A stretch of DNA of 64,000 bases from Tropicimonas sp. IMCC6043 (GCF_004146235.1 NZ_SELO01000021.1:1-64000), one strand, 5' to 3'; positions 36,713 through 47,166 are shown, counted from the first letter of the stretch. A program made the numbers and translations. The notes: generated from the sequence alone by a model not told the origin.

Positions 36713-38035
36713 ATGGAGCAGGACATCCAGGCTTTTCTCGCCGAGCTTCAGGCGTTCGGACAACAACTCGAAACCTCGGGCCGGCTGCTCTTGCTGCCGT
36801 CGCGGTCGCTACAGCTTGGCATCATCGCCGCGCTAATCGGGCTCGCCCAACTCGCGCGCTTCCTGCTGTCGGCGCGGTTGCACGAGGCGATCCGCCGGCT
36901 CGAAGGCCGCAGCAAGTCCCAGCTTCGCGCGCTCCTCATGTTGCAACGGCGTGTGGCGCTCATCGCCTTCACGGCGCTCTGCTGGTTCACCGTCTTCGTG
37001 ATGCGCGACGTGATGGGGCTGTTTCCCTCGCGCAGCTATCTCCTCGTCGTCGTCGGAACGATCTCGCTGGCCTGGCTGCTGATCGGCCTGACCACACGGT
37101 TCATCTCCAACCCGTTTCTGCGGCGCGTGGTCAACTGGAGCGCCTGGATCTATGCCACGCTCTATTTCACAGGGCTTCTGGACGACACGACGCAACTGCT
37201 CGACTCGATTTCCATCCAGATCCAGAATTTCCGCCTCTCGCTTCTGAACGTGCTGCAGGCGGTGGTGGCAACCGGCACGCTGCTCTTTCTCGCGCGCGTC
37301 CTCTCCAATGCAGGTGCCCGTCGGTTGCGGGGCAACGACGACATCTCGCCCTCCATGGGCGTGCTGCTTTCCAAGCTGCTGCAGGCCTTTCTCTATGTTT
37401 CGGCGGTCTTCCTCGGCCTGCGCGTGGTCGGGTTCGACCCCACTGGCTTCACCGTTCTTTCCGGCGCCATCGGCGTCGGCATCGGCTTCGGCCTGCAGAA
37501 GATCGTCTCCAACATCGTCTCAGGCGCGATCATCCTGATGGACGAGTCGGTCAAGCCCGGCGACGTGATCTCGCTCGGAGAGACTTTCGGCTGGATCCAG
37601 TCGCTCGGCGCCCGCTATGTCTCGGTGGTCACCCGCGACGGCAAGGAATACCTGATCCCGAACGAGGACCTGATCACCAGCCAGGTCGTGAACTGGAGCC
37701 ATTCCGATCAGTTCGTCCGGCTCGACATCCATTTCGGCACCGACTACGCCGATGATCCCTACCTCGTGCGCCGCACTGCAATCACGGCGGCGAAGTCGGT
37801 GCCGCGGGTTCTGTCGTCCAAGAGCCCGGTCTGTCACATCACCGGTTTTGGCGACAGCTCGGTCGACTATGTCCTCCGTTTCTGGATCGTCGATCCGACC
37901 AAGGGGCTGACCAATGTGCGCGGCGACGTTTTCCTCGCGCTCTGGGACGCCTTCAAGGAAGCCGGGATCAACATCCCGTTCCCGCGCCGCGACCTGCGGA
38001 TCCTCCCGTCCGACCAACCGCCCGCCGCCGACTGA
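36713..38035 (+). CDS. MscS family mechanosensitive ion channel
   Basis: A 440-residue channel of the MscS family, larger than E. coli MscS because of additional N-terminal membrane helices (about five hydrophobic segments before the pore). The pore-lining TM3 and beta domain show GIGFGLQKIVSNIVSGAIIL, DESVKPGDVISLGETFGWIQS and LIPNEDLITSQVVNWSH. It relieves turgor in hypo-osmotic shock. The ATG at 36713 is the first that fits the membrane topology. Confidence 0.93.
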   Translation: MEQDIQAFLAELQAFGQQLETSGRLLLLPSRSLQLGIIAALIGLAQLARFLLSARLHEAIRRLEGRSKSQLRALLMLQRRVALIAFTALCWFTVFVMRDVMGLFPSRSYLLVVVGTISLAWLLIGLTTRFISNPFLRRVVNWSAWIYATLYFTGLLDDTTQLLDSISIQIQNFRLSLLNVLQAVVATGTLLFLARVLSNAGARRLRGNDDISPSMGVLLSKLLQAFLYVSAVFLGLRVVGFDPTGFTVLSGAIGVGIGFGLQKIVSNIVSGAIILMDESVKPGDVISLGETFGWIQSLGARYVSVVTRDGKEYLIPNEDLITSQVVNWSHSDQFVRLDIHFGTDYADDPYLVRRTAITAAKSVPRVLSSKSPVCHITGFGDSSVDYVLRFWIVDPTKGLTNVRGDVFLALWDAFKEAGINIPFPRRDLRILPSDQPPAAD

Positions 38036-38083
38036 GCGGCGATTGCAGACCGAATCCACGGGTGCGACAGGGCGTCGCGGGCC

Positions 38084-38113
38084 TTGATTGCGCTCACATC
38101 CGCCCTTTATGAC
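38084..38113 (+). promoter_or_regulatory. Possible promoter before the 45-codon frame
   Basis: TTGATT (38084-38089) and TATGAC (38108-38113) with 18-base spacing, each matching four of six consensus bases. The start codon at 38153 is 40 bases downstream. Confidence 0.3.
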
Positions 38114-38152
38114 CATTCATCTTGATTCATTCTAAACAGAAAGAGGCCTCCG

Positions 38153-38290
38153 ATGCGTCGGGTCTACAGAGATGTTCACATCGGTCTGATCTCGGCCCTG
38201 CTGCTGGCGGTCATCGCCTTCGAAGCGGGTGCCGCGGGCCTGCTGTCGCCGTGGTCCGGCGACGTGGCGGAGACCAGATCTGCCCGCTAA
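38153..38290 (+). CDS. Possible small membrane protein, 45 residues
   Basis: A short frame with a basic start (MRRVYRDVH), one hydrophobic helix (about residues 9-31) and a polar tail. AAAGAGG lies upstream at a good distance and a possible promoter precedes it. These agree with a real single-pass membrane microprotein, but no family is recognised and the frame may be chance. Confidence 0.4.
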   Translation: MRRVYRDVHIGLISALLLAVIAFEAGAAGLLSPWSGDVAETRSAR

Positions 38291-38442
38291 TCCCGCGTTC
38301 ATGTCGCAATTCGTCGCCCGGAGTGGCGAAATACGCGCAATTTCGCGCGTTTCCTTCGCCGTCGTTGAGACGTCACAATCCCGGTGCTATGTTGGAGATA
38401 TGTCCAGCGCCGGGACACGGTCGGCGCGTTACCAGGAGGGCA

Positions 38443-38502
38443 ATGTCCTGTCTCACCATGCGGAGGCCGCCACGCCAACGGCGGCAGAAGAGGCATCCAT
38501 GA
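38443..38502 (+). other. Possible 19-codon upstream frame coupled to rsfS
   Basis: An AGGAGGG site (38434-38440) is immediately before ATG 38443, only two bases away, and the frame ends in TGA overlapping the rsfS ATG (ATGA). The peptide is very basic ([19 protein letters not shown]). Spacing to the ATG is short, so translation is uncertain. Confidence 0.3.
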
Positions 38503-38879
38503 CGATGCCGCACGAGTTCGAAACGGCGACGGTTCAGACGTTGCTAGAACGCATCCTTTCGTCTCTCGCTGAAGACAAGGCCGAAGACGTGGTCGTGATC
38601 GACCTGCGCGGCAAGTCCGAGATGGCCGACAGCATGGTCGTCTGCTCGGGCCGCTCATCGCGCCAGGTGGCGGCGATCTCGGAGAAGCTCGTGGAGCGGC
38701 TCAAGGTCGATCCCGGCGTGAATTCGAAGGTCGAGGGCAAGGAAACCGGCGACTGGGTGCTGATCGACGCGGGCGACGTGATCGTCCACGTGTTCCGGCC
38801 CGAGGTGCGCGACTTCTACCAGCTCGAAAAGATGTGGCTTCCCGCGGGAAGCGCCAAGCGGACCGGCTCCCAGGCCTGA
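38499..38879 (+). CDS. rsfS: Ribosomal silencing factor RsfS
   Basis: A 126-residue RsfS, which binds L14 on the large subunit and blocks subunit joining when nutrients run out. Conserved blocks: [39 protein letters not shown] and YQLEKMW. The ATG at 38499 fits the family N-terminus and has AGAAGAGG upstream; the frame is open much further but without homology. It overlaps rlmH (TGATG), the standard rsfS-rlmH pair. Confidence 0.95.
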   Translation: MTMPHEFETATVQTLLERILSSLAEDKAEDVVVIDLRGKSEMADSMVVCSGRSSRQVAAISEKLVERLKVDPGVNSKVEGKETGDWVLIDAGDVIVHVFRPEVRDFYQLEKMWLPAGSAKRTGSQA

Positions 38880-39349
38880 TGCGGCTCCATATCGTGGCCG
38901 TCGGCCGTCTGAGGTCGGGGCCCGAGGCGGAGTTGATCTCGGACTATTGCCAGCGTGCGGAACGCTCCGGGCGTCCCCTCGGGATTTCGAAAGTGTCGGT
39001 GACCGAGATCGACGAGCGCAAGGGCGGCTCGAAATCCGGTGAGGCGGCGTTGCTGGAACGGGCCCTGCCCAAGGGTGCGGCGATTGTTGCGCTGGACGAG
39101 CGTGGCAGGAACCTCACCTCCCCGGCTTTCGCGGACCGAATTGCGGGCTGGCGGGATGCCGGCTGCCAGGATCTCGCCTTCCTGATCGGTGGTGCGGACG
39201 GGCTCGATCCCGCGCTTGTCGCCCGCGCCGATCTGGCGCTTTCCTTCGGCAAGATGGTCTGGCCGCACATGCTCGCCCGGGTGATGCTCTCCGAACAGAT
39301 CTACCGCGCCGTTTCCATCCTCTCGGGAAGCCCCTATCACCGCGCCTGA
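38879..39349 (+). CDS. rlmH: 23S rRNA (pseudouridine1915-N3)-methyltransferase RlmH
   Basis: A 156-residue SPOUT methyltransferase that modifies helix 69 of 23S rRNA. Motifs: [28 protein letters not shown] and [24 protein letters not shown], the trefoil-knot SAM site. Normal length. Its ATG overlaps the rsfS stop by one base. Confidence 0.97.
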   Translation: MRLHIVAVGRLRSGPEAELISDYCQRAERSGRPLGISKVSVTEIDERKGGSKSGEAALLERALPKGAAIVALDERGRNLTSPAFADRIAGWRDAGCQDLAFLIGGADGLDPALVARADLALSFGKMVWPHMLARVMLSEQIYRAVSILSGSPYHRA

Positions 39350-39409
39350 GCCGGGCGGGCAACGATCGCGTCCCGAACCGATGCCGCGTCGACGCCGGAT
39401 AATTCTTTC

Positions 39410-40180
39410 ATGGATACGCTTTTCTTCATTGCATCGAAGCTGGTCTGGGGCGTTCTGCAACCCCAGACTTGGCTCCTGGTCGGCGCGGCGCTTGCTTGCC
39501 TGGCGGCGTGGCGCGGCCGTCTCCGCGCGACGCGTGCCCTGACGTCGCTTCTCCTTGCCCTGATCCTCGCTATCGGCACCCTCCCGGTTGCGGACGGGCT
39601 GCTGGCCTCTCTCGAATCCCGCTATCCGGCCAATCCTCCGGTGGAGAACGTCACCGGTATCCTCGTGCTTGGCGGCGGCGAGCGGTGGCCACGCCACGGC
39701 CAGCCGCAAGTGAACGAGGGGGGCGAGCGCTTCATCGAAGCGATCTCCCTCGCCCGACGGTTTCCGGAGGCGCACGTCGTCTTTTCGGGTGGCAGCGGCG
39801 CGTTGCGCGATCTCGGGACGGTCCCCGGCAAGTCCGCTGAGACGGCCGAACTCATCTTTCGCGGCGCCGGCATCGCACCCGAGCGCCTGACTTTCGAAAA
39901 TGCCTCGCGCAACACCGCCGAGAACGCCGCCTTTACCCTCGACCTGGTGACGCCGACGCAGGGCGACACCTGGCTGCTGGTAACCTCCGCCTTTCACATG
40001 CCGCGCGCCTATCGCAGCTTCGAGCGCGCGGGCTGGCCGGGCCTCGTTGCCTGGCCGGTGGATTTCCGCGCCGCCGGCGGCGTCCATCTCGGCTGGTTCC
40101 TTCCGGAAAATCTCCTCGGCCTGGATATTGCGCTCAAGGAGTATCTCGGCCTCGTCGTCTACGGCGTGACCCGGCGCTGA
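39410..40180 (+). CDS. YdcF/ElyC family (DUF218) membrane protein
   Basis: A 256-residue protein with two N-terminal hydrophobic helices (about residues 4-32 and 42-62) and a DUF218 domain: GILVLGGGERW, VVFSGGSGAL, ASRNTAENAAF, WLLVTSAFHMPRAYRSFERAGW. Relatives include ElyC, implicated in undecaprenyl-phosphate/peptidoglycan metabolism. The activity is not proven for this family branch. It follows rlmH by about 60 bases and may be cotranscribed. Confidence 0.88.
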   Translation: MDTLFFIASKLVWGVLQPQTWLLVGAALACLAAWRGRLRATRALTSLLLALILAIGTLPVADGLLASLESRYPANPPVENVTGILVLGGGERWPRHGQPQVNEGGERFIEAISLARRFPEAHVVFSGGSGALRDLGTVPGKSAETAELIFRGAGIAPERLTFENASRNTAENAAFTLDLVTPTQGDTWLLVTSAFHMPRAYRSFERAGWPGLVAWPVDFRAAGGVHLGWFLPENLLGLDIALKEYLGLVVYGVTRR

Positions 40181-40294
40181 GCCGGTCGCAGCCATGCGCC
40201 GCATGAATTTGCGGATTTCCACCCCTGCGGCGCTCTATCGGTTCCAATCGAGCGCCAACGGCACTAGGAAAGCGGCAACCAAGGAGACCTCCCC

Positions 40295-41824
40295 ATGAGC
40301 ATTCCCAAACCTGTCGTTCTGTGCATCCTCGATGGCTGGGGCATCGGCACCAAGCCGCCGGAAGTCGAGGGTAACTCGCCGGTGCTGGCCGAAACGCCGA
40401 CGTATGACCGGCTTATGGCGAACTGGCCGCATGCGACGCTCGTCACCTTCGGCAACGATGTCGGCCTGCCGACCGGGCAGATGGGCAATTCCGAGGTCGG
40501 CCACACCAATATCGGTGCGGGCCGCGTCGTCGCCATGGATCTCGGCCAGATCGACCTCGCGATCGAGGATGGCTCCTTCCCGAAGAAGGAAGCGCTGCAG
40601 CGCTTCATCGCCAAGCTCAAGGAGACCGGCGGCACGGCGCATCTCTCCGGGCTTGTCTCGCCCGGCGGCGTGCATTCGCACCAACGCCACATCGTAGAGG
40701 CCGCCCGCGTGATCGCCGCAGCCGGCGTCCCGGTGCAGATCATCGCGCTGACGGACGGCCGTGACGTGCCGCCGAAGTCCGGCGCGGGCCAGGTGTCGGA
40801 TTTCGAGGCCGCGCTACCGGACGGGGCAAAAGTCGGCGGCGTCGTTGGCCGCTATTTCGCCATGGACCGGGACAACCGCTGGGACCGCGTGCAGCAGGGC
40901 TTTGACCTCTTCGTTTCCGGCAAGGGCGACTACGACGCCCCAAGCGGCGCCGCCGCCTGCGAAGCCGCCTACGCGCGCGGCGAAACGGATGAATTCATCA
41001 AGGCCACGAAGATCGAGGACTATGTCCAGCCGAAGGACGGCGACGGCCTGCTCTTCCTCAACTTCCGCGCCGACCGCGCGCGCGAGATCCTCGCCGCCCT
41101 CGCCGACCCGGACTTCGATGAATTCGACGCCTCCGCCCGGCCGACTTGGGGCGCAGTCTGCGGCATGGTCGAGTATTCCGACCGCCACAACGAATACATG
41201 GACGTGATCTTCCCGGCGCAGGACATCGTCAACACGCTGGGCGAGTGGGTCTCCAGGCAGGGCAAGACGCAGTTCCGCCTCGCCGAGACGGAGAAATACC
41301 CGCATGTCACCTTTTTCCTCAATGGTGGGGTCGAGACGCCCTATCCCGGCGAGGACCGTTTCATGCCGAAATCGCCCAAGGTCGCGACCTACGATCTGCA
41401 ACCGGAGATGTCGGCGCCCGAGGTGACGGAGAAATTCGTCGAGGCGATCGAGAAGGGCTACGACCTGATCGTGACCAACTATGCCAACCCCGACATGGTC
41501 GGCCATACCGGCATCTTGGACGCGGCCAAGGCCGCCTGCCACGCGGTGGATTCGGGGCTGGGCCAGGTCGTCGCGGCGCTGGAGAAGGCGGGCGGCGCAA
41601 TGCTCGTGATCGCCGATCACGGCAATTGCGAGACGATGTTCGCCGAGGATGGCGGACCGCACACGGCGCATACGACCAATCTCGTGCCGGTGATCCTGTT
41701 CAATGGCCCCGAAGGCGCGACGCTGCATTCGGGCCGGCTGGCCGACGTGGCGCCGACCATCCTCGAGCTGATGGGGCTCGAGCAGCCCGCGGAGATGACC
41801 GGCAAGAGCCTGATCGACGGATGA
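40295..41824 (+). CDS. gpmI: 2,3-bisphosphoglycerate-independent phosphoglycerate mutase
   Basis: A 509-residue manganese-dependent iPGM, which interconverts 3- and 2-phosphoglycerate. The N-terminal LCILDGWGIG and the phospho-accepting serine in MGNSEVGHTNIGAGR (about residue 63) are clear, and the C-terminal metal site is in ADHGNCETMF ... HTAHTTNLVPVIL. AAGGAG precedes the start. Its stop overlaps the envC start (ATGA), linking glycolysis and envelope genes in one operon. Confidence 0.97.
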   Translation: MSIPKPVVLCILDGWGIGTKPPEVEGNSPVLAETPTYDRLMANWPHATLVTFGNDVGLPTGQMGNSEVGHTNIGAGRVVAMDLGQIDLAIEDGSFPKKEALQRFIAKLKETGGTAHLSGLVSPGGVHSHQRHIVEAARVIAAAGVPVQIIALTDGRDVPPKSGAGQVSDFEAALPDGAKVGGVVGRYFAMDRDNRWDRVQQGFDLFVSGKGDYDAPSGAAACEAAYARGETDEFIKATKIEDYVQPKDGDGLLFLNFRADRAREILAALADPDFDEFDASARPTWGAVCGMVEYSDRHNEYMDVIFPAQDIVNTLGEWVSRQGKTQFRLAETEKYPHVTFFLNGGVETPYPGEDRFMPKSPKVATYDLQPEMSAPEVTEKFVEAIEKGYDLIVTNYANPDMVGHTGILDAAKAACHAVDSGLGQVVAALEKAGGAMLVIADHGNCETMFAEDGGPHTAHTTNLVPVILFNGPEGATLHSGRLADVAPTILELMGLEQPAEMTGKSLIDG

Positions 41825-42957
41825 TCCACGGCGGTCTCGCCCGGGCGGTCTGGCTTGCCGCGACGCTCCTGGCGGCCCCCGCGGCATCCGCCGAGACGGG
41901 CCCCGTCCAGCTCGCCGAGGAGGCCATCGCGAGGATCGAGGCCGCCTCTGCCTCGCTGGAGGCGGCCGAGGGCGCCCGCGACCGGGTGCGCGCGCTGACC
42001 GAAACCGTTCAGGCCTACGAGGAAGGTCTCGCCGCCCTGCGCGCCGGCATGCGGCAGGCCGCGCGCGAGGAGCGCATCCTGAGCGCGGTGCTCGAGGCGC
42101 GCGAAGTCGAGGTCGCGCAGTTCATCGGCGCGCTTGCCGCCATGGGGCGCGCGCCGGCGCCGCTCCTGCTGCTGCATCCAGCCGGACCGCTCGGCACCGC
42201 CCGCTCCGGCATGCTGGCCAGCGAGATCGCGCCGGAAATCGACGCCCGAGCGGAGGAACTGCGCAACGAGCTGCGTCAGCTCGCGGTCCTGCGTGCGTTG
42301 CAGGAGAGCGCGGCCGAGTCGCTCCAGTCAGGCATGCAGGGCGTCCAGGACGCGCGCACTGCGCTTTCCCGGGCGATGGCCGAACGCACCGACCTGCCGC
42401 GCCGCTTCACCGCCGATCCCGAGGCAATGCGCCAGCTTCTTGAGACCGCTGATTCGCTCGAAAGCTTCGCCGCCGGCCTGACCTCGCTCGGACCAGCCGG
42501 CGCCGGCGCGGACGACTTCCTGGCCCTCAAGGGTGCGCTGACACCCCCCGTACAATCGATCCTTCTGCGCGGTTTCAACGAGCCGGACGCGGCCGGCGTC
42601 GCGCGCCCCGGATGGCTTCTCGCCACCCGCCCCGGTGCACTTGTCACGGCGCCCGCCGAGGGAACGATCCGCTACCTCGGCCCGCTTCTCGACTACGGAA
42701 ACGTGATGATCCTTGAGCCCGCGGACGGCATTCTTCTGGTGCTTGCCGGTCTCGGGATCGTCTATGGTGCGCCGGGCGACGTCGTGCAGGCCGGCGCACC
42801 GCTCGGGCTGATGGGCGGCGCACCTGCGGGTGAGTTTGTCGCGGAAGCCCAAGTTGGTGGTGGCGCCGAGCGGAGCGAAACGCTTTATATGGAACTGAGA
42901 CAGGGCGAGGTGCCGGTGGATCCGGCCGCGTGGTTCGCCCCGATACAGGGAGACTGA
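41821..42957 (+). CDS. EnvC-like murein hydrolase activator
   Basis: A 378-residue periplasmic protein: signal peptide 1-24 (ASAE), a long coiled coil (about 25-215) and a LytM (M23) domain at the C-terminus (VTAPAEGTIRYLGPLLDYGNVMILEP ... GAPGDVVQAGAPLGLMGG). The usual M23 zinc ligands (HxxxD and HxH) are not evident, as expected for EnvC-type activators that switch on amidases at the septum rather than cutting peptidoglycan. It overlaps gpmI by four bases and precedes ctpA by seven. Confidence 0.9.
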   Translation: MIHGGLARAVWLAATLLAAPAASAETGPVQLAEEAIARIEAASASLEAAEGARDRVRALTETVQAYEEGLAALRAGMRQAAREERILSAVLEAREVEVAQFIGALAAMGRAPAPLLLLHPAGPLGTARSGMLASEIAPEIDARAEELRNELRQLAVLRALQESAAESLQSGMQGVQDARTALSRAMAERTDLPRRFTADPEAMRQLLETADSLESFAAGLTSLGPAGAGADDFLALKGALTPPVQSILLRGFNEPDAAGVARPGWLLATRPGALVTAPAEGTIRYLGPLLDYGNVMILEPADGILLVLAGLGIVYGAPGDVVQAGAPLGLMGGAPAGEFVAEAQVGGGAERSETLYMELRQGEVPVDPAAWFAPIQGD

Positions 42958-42964
42958 GAACCGC

Positions 42965-44308
42965 ATGAAGAAGTTCGTGATGGCCGCGATCGGTGGCATC
43001 GTGGCAGGTGGCGTGCTGACCACGCAGATAGCGGGCCCGCTGATCGCCCAGGAAGCGCAGAACAACAGCTCGGTCTACGAGCAACTCGACCTGTTCGGCG
43101 ACATCTTCGAGCGGATCCGCGCACAATATGTCGAGGATGTCGACGAGAAGGAACTGATCGAGGCCGCGATCAACGGCATGCTGGTCTCGCTCGACCCGCA
43201 TTCGAGCTATCTCTCGCCCGACGACGCTGACGACATGCGGGTGCAGACCCGCGGCGAGTTCGGCGGTCTCGGCATCGAGGTGACGCAGGAAGAGGGCTTC
43301 GTGAAGGTCGTCTCGCCGATCGACGACACGCCGGCCGACGAGGCGGGAATCGAGGCGGGCGATTTCATCACACACGTGGACGGCGAGAGCGTGCTCGGCC
43401 TGACCCTCGATGACGCGGTGGACCTGATGCGCGGCCCGGTCGGCTCGGAGATCGTCATCACCGTGGTGCGCGAAGGCGTGGACGAGCCCTTCGACGTCAC
43501 CATCGTGCGCGACACCATCAAGCTCACCGCGGTACGGACCCGCACTCAAGGCGACACTGTCGTGCTGCGCGTGACCACCTTCAACGACCAGACCTACCCG
43601 AACCTCGAGGACGGCCTCAAGGAAGCGGTCGAGGAACTTGGCGGCATGGAGAAGGTCAACGGCTTCGTGCTCGACCTGCGCAACAACCCGGGCGGGCTCC
43701 TCACTCAGGCAATCAAGGTGTCGGACGCCTTCCTCGACAAGGGCGAGATCGTCTCGACTCGTGGCCGCGACCCGCAGGACAGCGACCGCTACAACGCCTC
43801 CGAAGGCGACCTCGCGGTGGGCAAGCCGATCGTGGTGCTTATCAATGGCGGCTCCGCCTCGGCCTCCGAGATCGTCACCGGCGCGCTGCAGGATCACCGC
43901 CGCGCCATCGTCGTCGGCACCAAGAGCTTCGGCAAGGGGTCGGTGCAGACGGTGATGCCGCTCAAGGGCGACGGCGCGATGCGGCTGACCACGGCGCGCT
44001 ATTACACCCCCTCGGGCCGTTCGATCCAGGCGCTCGGCATCTCGCCCGACATTGTCGTCGAGCAACCGCGCCGCGACCCGGCGGCGACCGAGGAAGAAGA
44101 TGACACGCCGGTCAACCGCTTCTCGCGCTCCGAGGCGGACCTGCGTGGCCGGCTCGACAATGACAGCCTCACCGAGGACGAGCGGCGGCAGATCGAAGAG
44201 GAACAGCAGAAGGCGGAAGACGCCGCGGCGCTGCGCGAGGAGGATTACCAGCTCGCCTATGCCATCGACATCCTCAAGGGCCTCTCGGCACTCGACCCGG
44301 CACAATAA
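42965..44308 (+). CDS. ctpA: S41 family carboxy-terminal processing protease (CtpA)
   Basis: A 447-residue periplasmic protease with an N-terminal signal (about 1-30), a PDZ domain (about residues 90-170, [20 protein letters not shown]) and the S41 core with the catalytic Ser in [15 protein letters not shown] and Lys in [11 protein letters not shown]. The C-terminal 60 residues are acidic and charged. CtpA trims periplasmic proteins, often murein-related ones, consistent with the upstream envC. A hairpin follows. Confidence 0.95.
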   Translation: MKKFVMAAIGGIVAGGVLTTQIAGPLIAQEAQNNSSVYEQLDLFGDIFERIRAQYVEDVDEKELIEAAINGMLVSLDPHSSYLSPDDADDMRVQTRGEFGGLGIEVTQEEGFVKVVSPIDDTPADEAGIEAGDFITHVDGESVLGLTLDDAVDLMRGPVGSEIVITVVREGVDEPFDVTIVRDTIKLTAVRTRTQGDTVVLRVTTFNDQTYPNLEDGLKEAVEELGGMEKVNGFVLDLRNNPGGLLTQAIKVSDAFLDKGEIVSTRGRDPQDSDRYNASEGDLAVGKPIVVLINGGSASASEIVTGALQDHRRAIVVGTKSFGKGSVQTVMPLKGDGAMRLTTARYYTPSGRSIQALGISPDIVVEQPRRDPAATEEEDDTPVNRFSRSEADLRGRLDNDSLTEDERRQIEEEQQKAEDAAALREEDYQLAYAIDILKGLSALDPAQ

Positions 44309-44331
44309 GTCGATCGCGACTGTTTCGAAAG

Positions 44332-44356
44332 ACGGGCGGCCCGGCGGGCCGCCCGT
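44332..44356 (+). terminator. Hairpin after ctpA
   Basis: Perfect 11-base GC arms 44332-44342 and 44346-44356 with a three-base loop, 24 bases after the ctpA stop. No T-run follows, so partial readthrough into rppH is possible. Confidence 0.6.
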
Positions 44357-44418
44357 TCCATTCGCGGGGCTGCGTCCGGCCTCTTGCCAGCGGAGTGCCG
44401 GCGCCGGATAAGAGCGCC

Positions 44419-44898
44419 ATGACCAAGGATCCGTCCAAGCTCCCGTATCGCCCCTGCGTCGGCATCGTGCTCACCAATGCCGAGGGCGATGTCTTTGTCG
44501 GACAACGGCTCGATTCCGATGTGCCGGCCTGGCAGATGCCGCAGGGCGGGATCGACAAGGGCGAAAACTGGCGCGAGGCGGCGCTGCGCGAGCTTTGGGA
44601 AGAGACCGGGGTGCATGCCGACCTGGTGCATTTCGTCGCCGAGACCGAGGGCTGGCTGCGCTATGACCTGCCGGCTCACCTGCTCGGCAAAGTCTGGAAG
44701 GGCAAATACCGCGGCCAGGAGCAGAAATGGGTCCTCCTGCGCTTTCTCGGCCGCGACGACCAGATCCGGATCGACACCGAGCACCCGGAATTCTCCGAGT
44801 GGCGCTGGCTGCCGGCGAAGGAACTGGTCGCCAACATCGTGCCCTTCAAGCGTGGGGTCTACGAGCAAGTGATTGCGGCCTTCGCGGATCACCTGTGA
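44419..44898 (+). CDS. rppH: RNA pyrophosphohydrolase
   Basis: A 159-residue Nudix hydrolase that removes pyrophosphate from 5'-triphosphate mRNA ends and triggers decay. The Nudix box [22 protein letters not shown] is intact (residues about 38-59), and [21 protein letters not shown] and WQMPQGG fit RppH. The ATG at 44419 was preferred to one eight codons earlier on family length. It converges with fcl, with three bases between. Confidence 0.95.
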   Translation: MTKDPSKLPYRPCVGIVLTNAEGDVFVGQRLDSDVPAWQMPQGGIDKGENWREAALRELWEETGVHADLVHFVAETEGWLRYDLPAHLLGKVWKGKYRGQEQKWVLLRFLGRDDQIRIDTEHPEFSEWRWLPAKELVANIVPFKRGVYEQVIAAFADHL

Positions 44899-44901
44899 AG
44901 G

Positions 44902-45876
44902 TCATTCCGCCCGCAGCGTGGCCTCATCCTGCGCGAGAAACCAGTCATAGGTCTCGCGAATGCCGCGATCGAGCGGAATGCGGGCCTGCCAGCCGAGCCG
45001 CTGCAGCCGGCTCACGTCCATCAGCTTTCGCATCGCACCATCGGGCTTGCTCGAGTCGAAGATGATTCGCCCGGCAAAGCCCGTGACCTCGGCGATCCGC
45101 TCGGCCAGGTTGCGGATCGAGACATCCGTACCGGATCCCACGTTGATATGGCTCAGCATCGGCCGTGTCTCGCGCGCATAGGTCTCGGGATCGAGACCGA
45201 GCACGAAGAGCGCGGCCTCGGCCATGTCGTCGACATGAAGAAACTCCCGCATCGGCCGGCCGGTACCCCAGACGACCACCTCCGCGTCGCCGCGCTGCGC
45301 TGCACGGTGGAAGCGACGCATCAGCGCCGGAAGCACATGGCTGTTCTCCGGGTGGAAATTGTCGCCGGGCCCATAGAGATTCGTCGGCATGACCGATCGG
45401 AAATCGGTGCCGTATTGCCGGTTGTAGCTCTCGCAGAGCTTGATCCCGGCGATCTTGGCAATGGCGTAGGGCTCGTTGGTCGGTTCGAGAACGCCGGTCA
45501 GCAGGGCATCCTCGCGCATCGGCTGCGGCGCGGCCCGCGGGTAGATGCAGGAAGATCCGAGCTGCAGAAGCTTGCGCACTCCCGCGGCAAAGGCCTGGTG
45601 GATCACGTTGCACTCGATCATCAGGTTTTCGTAGATGAACGCGGCAGGATAGCTGTCGTTGGCATGGATGCCGCCGACCTTCGCGGCCGTGAGGATGACC
45701 TGGTCGGGGCGCTCGGCGGCGAGGAAATCGCGCACCGCGGCCTGGTCGGTCAGATCGAGCTCGGCGGAGCTTCGCGTCACCAGTTCGATCTGCCGTCCCG
45801 CTGCCCGCTGAGCCTCGAGACGCCGCAGGATCGCGCCGCCCACCATGCCCCGGTGTCCCGCAAGATAGATCTTCAT
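44902..45876 (-). CDS. fcl: GDP-L-fucose synthase
   Basis: A 324-residue extended SDR that converts GDP-4-keto-6-deoxy-mannose to GDP-L-fucose by epimerisation and reduction. NADP-binding [14 protein letters not shown] at the N-terminus, [11 protein letters not shown], the active-site pattern [10 protein letters not shown] (Y-x3-K) and [14 protein letters not shown] are diagnostic. It overlaps gmd by four bases, making the two-step pathway one operon that feeds surface polysaccharide. Confidence 0.96.
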   Translation of the reverse strand: MKIYLAGHRGMVGGAILRRLEAQRAAGRQIELVTRSSAELDLTDQAAVRDFLAAERPDQVILTAAKVGGIHANDSYPAAFIYENLMIECNVIHQAFAAGVRKLLQLGSSCIYPRAAPQPMREDALLTGVLEPTNEPYAIAKIAGIKLCESYNRQYGTDFRSVMPTNLYGPGDNFHPENSHVLPALMRRFHRAAQRGDAEVVVWGTGRPMREFLHVDDMAEAALFVLGLDPETYARETRPMLSHINVGSGTDVSIRNLAERIAEVTGFAGRIIFDSSKPDGAMRKLMDVSRLQRLGWQARIPLDRGIRETYDWFLAQDEATLRAE

Positions 45877-47006
45877 CCCGCTGATCCGCCTTCCCGGCTG
45901 ACCGGGAGGTCATAACCATGCGACTTGAGCAGCGCATGCCGCCGTGCGCTCGCGAGATCCACCGCGACCATCTCCGCGCAGACCTCCTGCGCGGTGATTT
46001 CGGGCACCCAGCCGAGCCGTTGCCGCGCCTTGGACGGATCGCCCAGCAACGTCTGGACCTCCGCGGGCCGGAAGTAGCGCGGGTCGATCCGCAGGATCAC
46101 GTCGCCCTGCTTGACCGCCGGCGCCGCGTCGCCCTCAACGCGCTCCACAACACCGATCTCGCCAACGCCCTCTCCTTCGAACCGGAGTTCGATGCCAAGC
46201 TCGCGCGCCGACCAGTCGATGAACTGGCGGACCGAGTATTGCTGACCGGTGGCGATCACGAAATCGTCCGGCTCCTCCTGTTGCAGCATCAGCCACTGCA
46301 TGCGGACATAGTCCCTTGCGTGACCCCAGTCCCGCATCGCGTCGATATTGCCCATGTAGAGGCATTGCTCGAGCCCCTGGGCGATGTTGGCGAGGCCGCG
46401 GGTGATCTTCCGGGTCACGAAGGTCTCTCCACGGCGCGGACTCTCGTGGTTGAACAGGATCCCGTTGCAGGCATAGAGGCCATAGGCCTCGCGGTAGTTC
46501 ACGCAGATCCAGTGCGCATAGAGCTTGGCCACGGCATAGGGCGAGCGCGGGTGAAACGGCGTGGTCTCGCGCTGCGGCATGTCCTGCACCAGCCCGTAGA
46601 GCTCGGAACTCGAGGCCTGGTAGAACCGCGTCCGCTGCTCGAGGCCGAGAAACCGGATCGCCTCCAGCAGCCGCAAAGTGCCGATTGCATCGACATCGGC
46701 AGTGTATTCTGGCGCCTCGAAACTGACCGCGACATGGCTCTGTGCGCCGAGGTTGTAGATCTCGTCCGGCTGCACCTGCGACACGATCCGGGTCAGGTTC
46801 GACGTGTCGGTCAGGTCCCCGTGATGCAGGATGAAGCGGGCATGGTCGACATGCGGGTCCTGATAGATGTGATCCACCCGTTGGGTATTGAACATCGAGG
46901 CGCGGCGTTTGATGCCATGCACCTCGTATCCTTTTTCCAGCAGGAACTCGGCGAGATAGGAGCCGTCCTGCCCGGTGACGCCGGTGATGAGGGCCGTCTT
47001 GGTCAT
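45873..47006 (-). CDS. gmd: GDP-mannose 4,6-dehydratase
   Basis: A 377-residue Gmd, the first step from GDP-mannose toward GDP-L-fucose. Motifs: [27 protein letters not shown] (split), [19 protein letters not shown] with the catalytic T/S-x-Y region and [11 protein letters not shown]. Length fits the family. Overlaps fcl by ATGA. Confidence 0.97.
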   Translation of the reverse strand: MTKTALITGVTGQDGSYLAEFLLEKGYEVHGIKRRASMFNTQRVDHIYQDPHVDHARFILHHGDLTDTSNLTRIVSQVQPDEIYNLGAQSHVAVSFEAPEYTADVDAIGTLRLLEAIRFLGLEQRTRFYQASSSELYGLVQDMPQRETTPFHPRSPYAVAKLYAHWICVNYREAYGLYACNGILFNHESPRRGETFVTRKITRGLANIAQGLEQCLYMGNIDAMRDWGHARDYVRMQWLMLQQEEPDDFVIATGQQYSVRQFIDWSARELGIELRFEGEGVGEIGVVERVEGDAAPAVKQGDVILRIDPRYFRPAEVQTLLGDPSKARQRLGWVPEITAQEVCAEMVAVDLASARRHALLKSHGYDLPVSREGGSAG

Positions 47007-47166
47007 GGATTGTGTTGCTCCCCTGTCGCCGATTCGTCTCCTGCCGATTGGTGCCGCGCCCGGCAGCAGGGGTCCATCCGCAAATGCACCCGGCCGTGGA
47101 GAAAGCGGAAAGACCGCCGATCCGCGTGCCCGCTACCCGGACGCGCCTCATCTCCGCGCGGCTCCG

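Larger units (their letters stand above)
38036..38498. other. Gap between mscS-type gene and rsfS
   Basis: This 463-base stretch holds a possible promoter (38084-38113), a 45-codon membrane-peptide frame (38153-38290) and a 19-codon frame (38443-38502) ending on the rsfS start. I see no stronger gene and no RNA gene. Confidence 0.5.
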
